Positions 5,532-8,390 of a DNA stretch of 8,390 nt are shown piece after piece. The translations under genes and the position numbers were made by a program. The DNA is from JANQUM01 sp047630355 (GTDB lineage: Bacteria; Bacteroidota; Bacteroidia; Cytophagales; Spirosomataceae): positions 1 to 8,390 of the forward strand of contig JBLHXN010000139.1 of NCBI GenBank assembly GCA_047630355.1, written 5' to 3'. Position 1 is the first letter of the stretch, and every line of letters begins with the position of its first letter. The notes under the pieces were generated by a model. It had not been told where the DNA came from. It worked only from the letters and a program-made list of their open reading frames with translations, and made no database searches.

Positions 5532-7016
5532 TCAATCCGGCAACGCTTTAAATTTCTCCTCCAAATTCTCATTATTTTCCTTCAATAATCGCCAACGGTA
5601 GCCAAAGAATAAACTTGCTAAAAGCATGACAGTCAACCAAACGTAAGTGGAATGAAAGTACCACGCCGAAACAGTGGAGCTCAAATCTTTATACGTATGA
5701 ATTCCTAAAAAAGCGAATAAAATGATTGTTCCAAACCAACCGATTATTTGTTGAATTGGTCGTTTTTTCAATACAGCTATCTCATTTCCGAGTGCAGGAT
5801 TTACCCGATGAATAGTTAGTAGTGTTACACACATCAACAGGAAATTCACCATCATAGAAGTTACCATAATATCAATTCCCAAAAAGAAATCTCCCGCAAA
5901 GTGAGAACCTAACACGCCAATACTCGCAATTACGCCAGCGGCAATCAACGCAACGTGTGGCGTTTTATATTTAGAGTGAACTTCGGCAATTGATTTCGGA
6001 AAAATGCCATCGATTGCCCAAGCAAACATGAGTCGGGAAACGGAAAGTAGCATGGCGGGCAAGTCGTTAATTAACGCAATTGCCGCTCCAAGCAGAATAG
6101 CTATTCCCCAACCAGATGGCAAAACGTAACTCAACAAACCGGGAGCAGAAATATCCTTAACAAGTGCTTCCTCCGCCACAAAACTCCACGGAACGGTATG
6201 GTAAACCGCCGAAGCAAACAGAAAATAAAAGAATCCAACCGAAGAAATGGCGAGTAAAATGGCGATTGGTAAGTTACGAGTAGGGTTTTTCGCTTCACTA
6301 CCAGTTTGAGCAATGGAATCAAAACCGATAAAACTCGAAAATAGCAAAGCCGCCGCCGAAAGAAATATTTTCCAGTCGAAGTCGATACTTTCAATGGGTG
6401 TAAAAATTCGGTTTTCTTTCGTTTCTAACGCCGTTAGAAAATCAGAAGTATCAAACATATATCCGGCAAAAATTACAATTCCCACCAAAGCGAGCATCAA
6501 GAAAAGCATGGGTAATAATGTTTGAGTGTATGATTTTACACCACGAATATTTATCACCACAAAACCCCATATCAACGCCAGTGCAAGTCCTACCCGCACC
6601 CATCCTATTTCTAAAACTTTGGAGAACTCTGCTAAATCAAGGGCAATAAAAACATCGCGGATAAACGGAATGCACACGTAAGCAATTACGCCGATGACAA
6701 TAGAAAGGCCAAACCATTGAGAAAAGCTGGCGACGAAGCCTAAATACGGATTTAACCCCCGACTTGCGTATAGGTAGCTTCCTCCCGCACGAGGCATGGC
6801 TGAAGCTAAAATAGCGTACGCCAACGCCGCAAATATTGCCGGAATGCCTGCTACCGCAAAAGCGGGCAATACGTAAGGTCCGATACCCGAAACGTTGCGG
6901 TGAATCATGAACGGAACGACGTTTATTGACGCACCCATCATGGAACATACGCCCGTAGCGGTAATGGTAAGTAAGCCCATTTGTCGGGCAAGTTTATTTT
7001 TTGGGAGTTGATTCAT
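5532..7016 (-). CDS. APC-superfamily amino acid permease
   Basis: This 494-residue integral membrane protein has about 12 predicted hydrophobic helices, the usual length and topology for amino acid/polyamine/organocation secondary transporters. Family motifs include MPRAGGSYLYASRGLNPYLG in TM2-TM3, the hallmark GFDSIAQTGSEAKNPTRNLP after TM6, and DGIFPKSIAEVHSKYKTP between TM8 and TM10. TM1 reads MGASINVVPF where many members have G-x-G-I-F, so substrate binding may differ from well-studied relatives; the substrate cannot be named. The ATG at 7016 (MNQLPKNKLARQMG) is chosen over a TTG at 7034, because the charged N-terminus leads straight into TM1. The gene is divergent from the kinase/ParB-like gene across 210 bases and lies upstream of the reductase-RidA gene on the same strand, 218 bases away with a repeat between. 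Confidence 0.9.
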   Translation of the reverse strand: MNQLPKNKLARQMGLLTITATGVCSMMGASINVVPFMIHRNVSGIGPYVLPAFAVAGIPAIFAALAYAILASAMPRAGGSYLYASRGLNPYLGFVASFSQWFGLSIVIGVIAYVCIPFIRDVFIALDLAEFSKVLEIGWVRVGLALALIWGFVVINIRGVKSYTQTLLPMLFLMLALVGIVIFAGYMFDTSDFLTALETKENRIFTPIESIDFDWKIFLSAAALLFSSFIGFDSIAQTGSEAKNPTRNLPIAILLAISSVGFFYFLFASAVYHTVPWSFVAEEALVKDISAPGLLSYVLPSGWGIAILLGAAIALINDLPAMLLSVSRLMFAWAIDGIFPKSIAEVHSKYKTPHVALIAAGVIASIGVLGSHFAGDFFLGIDIMVTSMMVNFLLMCVTLLTIHRVNPALGNEIAVLKKRPIQQIIGWFGTIILFAFLGIHTYKDLSSTVSAWYFHSTYVWLTVMLLASLFFGYRWRLLKENNENLEEKFKALPD

Positions 7017-7181
7017 TGCGGGCTGAAAGTACAAAGCAATTTTTATTCTTGCTAAAATTATTTTCGTTTAACTCAGATTAAAAATTTCAATCGGTTTTTA
7101 TTTTGGCAACAGTTTTGTGTTTTAAGGCGGAATGCAGGATAATTCGTAGGTCGTAATTCTAAAATCGTAAATCAAAAGCCT

Positions 7182-7189
7182 TACATTTG
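7182..7189 (+). promoter_or_regulatory. Bacteroidota-type -7 promoter element
   Basis: The sequence tacatttg matches the Bacteroidota -7 consensus TAnnTTTG exactly and lies 37 bases upstream of the ATG at 7227. No clear TTG element is seen at the usual -33 distance. The motif would place the transcription start near 7195, giving a leader of about 30 bases. That argues against the TTG at 7194 as the translation start. Confidence 0.45.
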
Positions 7190-7226
7190 CGGTTTGAAAA
7201 GCTTCAATAACACCATAGTCAAAGCG

Positions 7227-8132
7227 ATGCACATATCAATTACGGGAGATTTAGGTAGTGGGAAAAGCACCGTAGCAAAGGAAATTTGTCGGATTTTAGG
7301 ACTGAGTTATCTTTCAACGGGACTTATTCAGAGAAGACTCGGACAGGAGAAAGGCATGGATACGCTTGAGTTTAATAAGTTCGCCAACAACAATAAAGAA
7401 GTTGACGAATATATTGATCAACAACTCAAAGACGTAAATGACAAAACCGAATCTTACGTACTTGATTCTCGTCTCGGCTGGCACTTTGTGAATAAGTCTT
7501 TCAAGATTTACGCCATGGCGATTGACGAAGTTGCTGCTACGCGAGTCTTGATGGATGGAAAGCGGGTTGGGGAACCAAACTCAGGCGATTTAAAAACAAA
7601 AATCAGGCATCAGAAAGAACGGAGGAAAATTGAAAATGATCGCTTTGAGAATATATACGGAATAAAACCGAGCATTTTCAAAGACTTCGATATCATTATT
7701 GATACTTCTACGGCAAGTATCGAGGATGTTACCAAGCTCATCATTGAGCTGTACCAAAAGCACGTAAGCAATCAGTCTTACAATAAAATCTGGCTGTCGC
7801 CCCAGCGTATTTTTCCGACCAACACCGCCGTTTTAGAATCGAAAAATATTTATCCCGAAAGCAAATCGGATGCTGAAGCCGAATTGCCCATCCGGTGCGT
7901 GCTGTACGACCGTGAGTTTTACCTCTTTGACGGCCACCGACGGCTCAGTGCCGCAATCAAAGCCGAAGTACACTTTGTGCCAATCATCCTGATGGCAAAA
8001 GACAAAGAAATGATTATGGATAAAATAAACGTAATTTCGTTCATCCAGAAAAATTTCGACAAAAAATATATCAACGAATGGGAAACTGCACACGGTTTCA
8101 AATTCTTCCACTATCCCAACGATTCCGAATAA
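7227..8132 (+). CDS. Cytidylate-kinase-like P-loop domain fused to a ParB/sulfiredoxin-like domain
   Basis: The protein is 301 residues from the ATG at 7227. The N-terminal ~175 residues form a P-loop kinase fold: Walker A GDLGSGKST (7-15), a YVLDSRLGW segment like the nucleotide-binding strand of CMP kinases, and an Arg-rich lid-like region ERRKIENDRFENIYGI (131-146). This fits the cytidylate-kinase-like family better than housekeeping Cmk. After a linker, residues ~190-265 look like a ParB/sulfiredoxin fold, with FYLFDGHRRLSAAIKA containing the G-H-R-R motif (236-239) that binds nucleotide in ParB, sulfiredoxin and related kinases. The two nucleotide-binding modules suggest a phosphotransferase or a nucleotide-dependent switch; the substrate is unknown. 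It is divergent from the permease. The downstream FAD-dehydrogenase gene begins 14 bases after its stop, which suggests an operon. A TTG at 7194 would add 11 residues but sits at the predicted transcription start. Confidence 0.8.
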   Translation: MHISITGDLGSGKSTVAKEICRILGLSYLSTGLIQRRLGQEKGMDTLEFNKFANNNKEVDEYIDQQLKDVNDKTESYVLDSRLGWHFVNKSFKIYAMAIDEVAATRVLMDGKRVGEPNSGDLKTKIRHQKERRKIENDRFENIYGIKPSIFKDFDIIIDTSTASIEDVTKLIIELYQKHVSNQSYNKIWLSPQRIFPTNTAVLESKNIYPESKSDAEAELPIRCVLYDREFYLFDGHRRLSAAIKAEVHFVPIILMAKDKEMIMDKINVISFIQKNFDKKYINEWETAHGFKFFHYPNDSE

Positions 8133-8146
8133 GCCAAACGCCCAAA

Positions 8147-8390
8147 ATGAAGCAACAAATTTCGCTTACGCTACCTCCCGAAATAGCTTTGGACGAACCT
8201 GAGTTAGTAAGGCATTTACACGAAAAGTACGCTTCGCCTTCTACCGAAAACTTCAACGTCCGAGTTTTAAAGACTTCTATTGACGCAAGAAAGAAAAACA
8301 TCAAGGTAAACCTCGATATTGAATTAGCAATCGACGAAATCAACTCGCCCCTTTTTCAGTGTGAATTTGATTACCATGATGTTAGCAATA
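8147..8390 (+). CDS. COG2509-type FAD-dependent dehydrogenase, N-terminal part (3' end outside window)
   Basis: The frame opens with an ATG at 8147 and stays open to the window edge, giving 81 complete codons. The start, MKQQISLTLPPEIALDEPEL, and the later VRVLKTSIDARKKNIKVNLD match what I recall of the small N-terminal domain of uncharacterised NAD(P)/FAD-dependent dehydrogenases (COG2509) of about 500 residues. The Rossmann FAD-binding motif (GxGxxG) would lie just beyond the window and cannot be checked. The 14-base gap from the preceding gene suggests co-transcription with it. Confidence 0.7.
   Translation, partial: MKQQISLTLPPEIALDEPELVRHLHEKYASPSTENFNVRVLKTSIDARKKNIKVNLDIELAIDEINSPLFQCEFDYHDVSN

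Noticed and set aside
6131..6948. Alternative open frames inside the permease gene on both strands
   Set aside because: They overlap a permease with clear APC motifs, and their products are low-complexity frame shadows.
7021..7040. Possible -7 element (tactttca on the minus strand) for the permease
   Set aside because: It matches TAnnTTTG only in part, and it would put the transcription start almost on the start codon with no clear upstream element.
7833..8343. Minus-strand open frames over the end of the kinase/ParB-like gene and the FAD-dehydrogenase start
   Set aside because: The plus-strand products have recognisable motifs and gene-like spacing; the minus-strand products do not.

Overview
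The window looks like a piece of a Bacteroidota chromosome, probably Cytophagia- or Flavobacteriia-like. This rests on moderate-to-low G+C, the absence of clear Shine-Dalgarno sites, a TAnnTTTG-type -7 promoter motif ahead of one gene, protein families common in that phylum, and intergenic palindromic repeats of the kind its genomes carry. The genus cannot be fixed from the sequence.

Layout. (1) Bases 3-1754, + strand: the C-terminal part of a large Asp-box (BNR/sortilin-like) beta-propeller protein, truncated by the window edge. (2) Bases 1755-2961: an accessory-looking patch. A 45-bp near-copy of the end of the propeller gene flanks a double hairpin. Then comes an A+T-rich orphan gene of 294 codons on the minus strand. 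A second copy of the double hairpin follows in the opposite orientation. (3) Bases 2962-3596, minus strand: a MntA/HepT (MNT nucleotidyltransferase / HEPN) toxin-antitoxin pair. The nucleotidyltransferase is essentially intact, but the HEPN toxin is broken by three single-base indels. (4) Bases 3651-3830: a cluster of copies of a short inverted repeat. (5) Bases 3862-5313, minus strand: an aldo/keto reductase fused to a RidA/YjgF-like domain. (6) Bases 5355-5494: a composite G+C-rich inverted-repeat element. (7) Bases 5532-7016, minus strand: an APC-superfamily amino-acid permease. (8) From 7182, + strand: a promoter-like motif, then a two-domain protein (cytidylate-kinase-like P-loop plus ParB/sulfiredoxin-like domain), and 14 bases later the start of a COG2509-type FAD-dependent dehydrogenase that runs off the window.

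How the genes may work together. The permease and the reductase-RidA fusion lie on the same strand and could serve uptake and handling of an amino-acid-derived carbonyl or enamine compound. This is inference, because 218 bases including a structured repeat separate them. The kinase/ParB-like gene and the FAD-dehydrogenase are probably co-transcribed. The MntA/HepT remnant and the orphan gene are typical accessory content in a repeat-rich region. No RNA genes, CRISPR arrays or transposase genes were seen. No gene-free stretch exceeds 300 bases; the largest, 3597-3861, holds the short inverted-repeat cluster.
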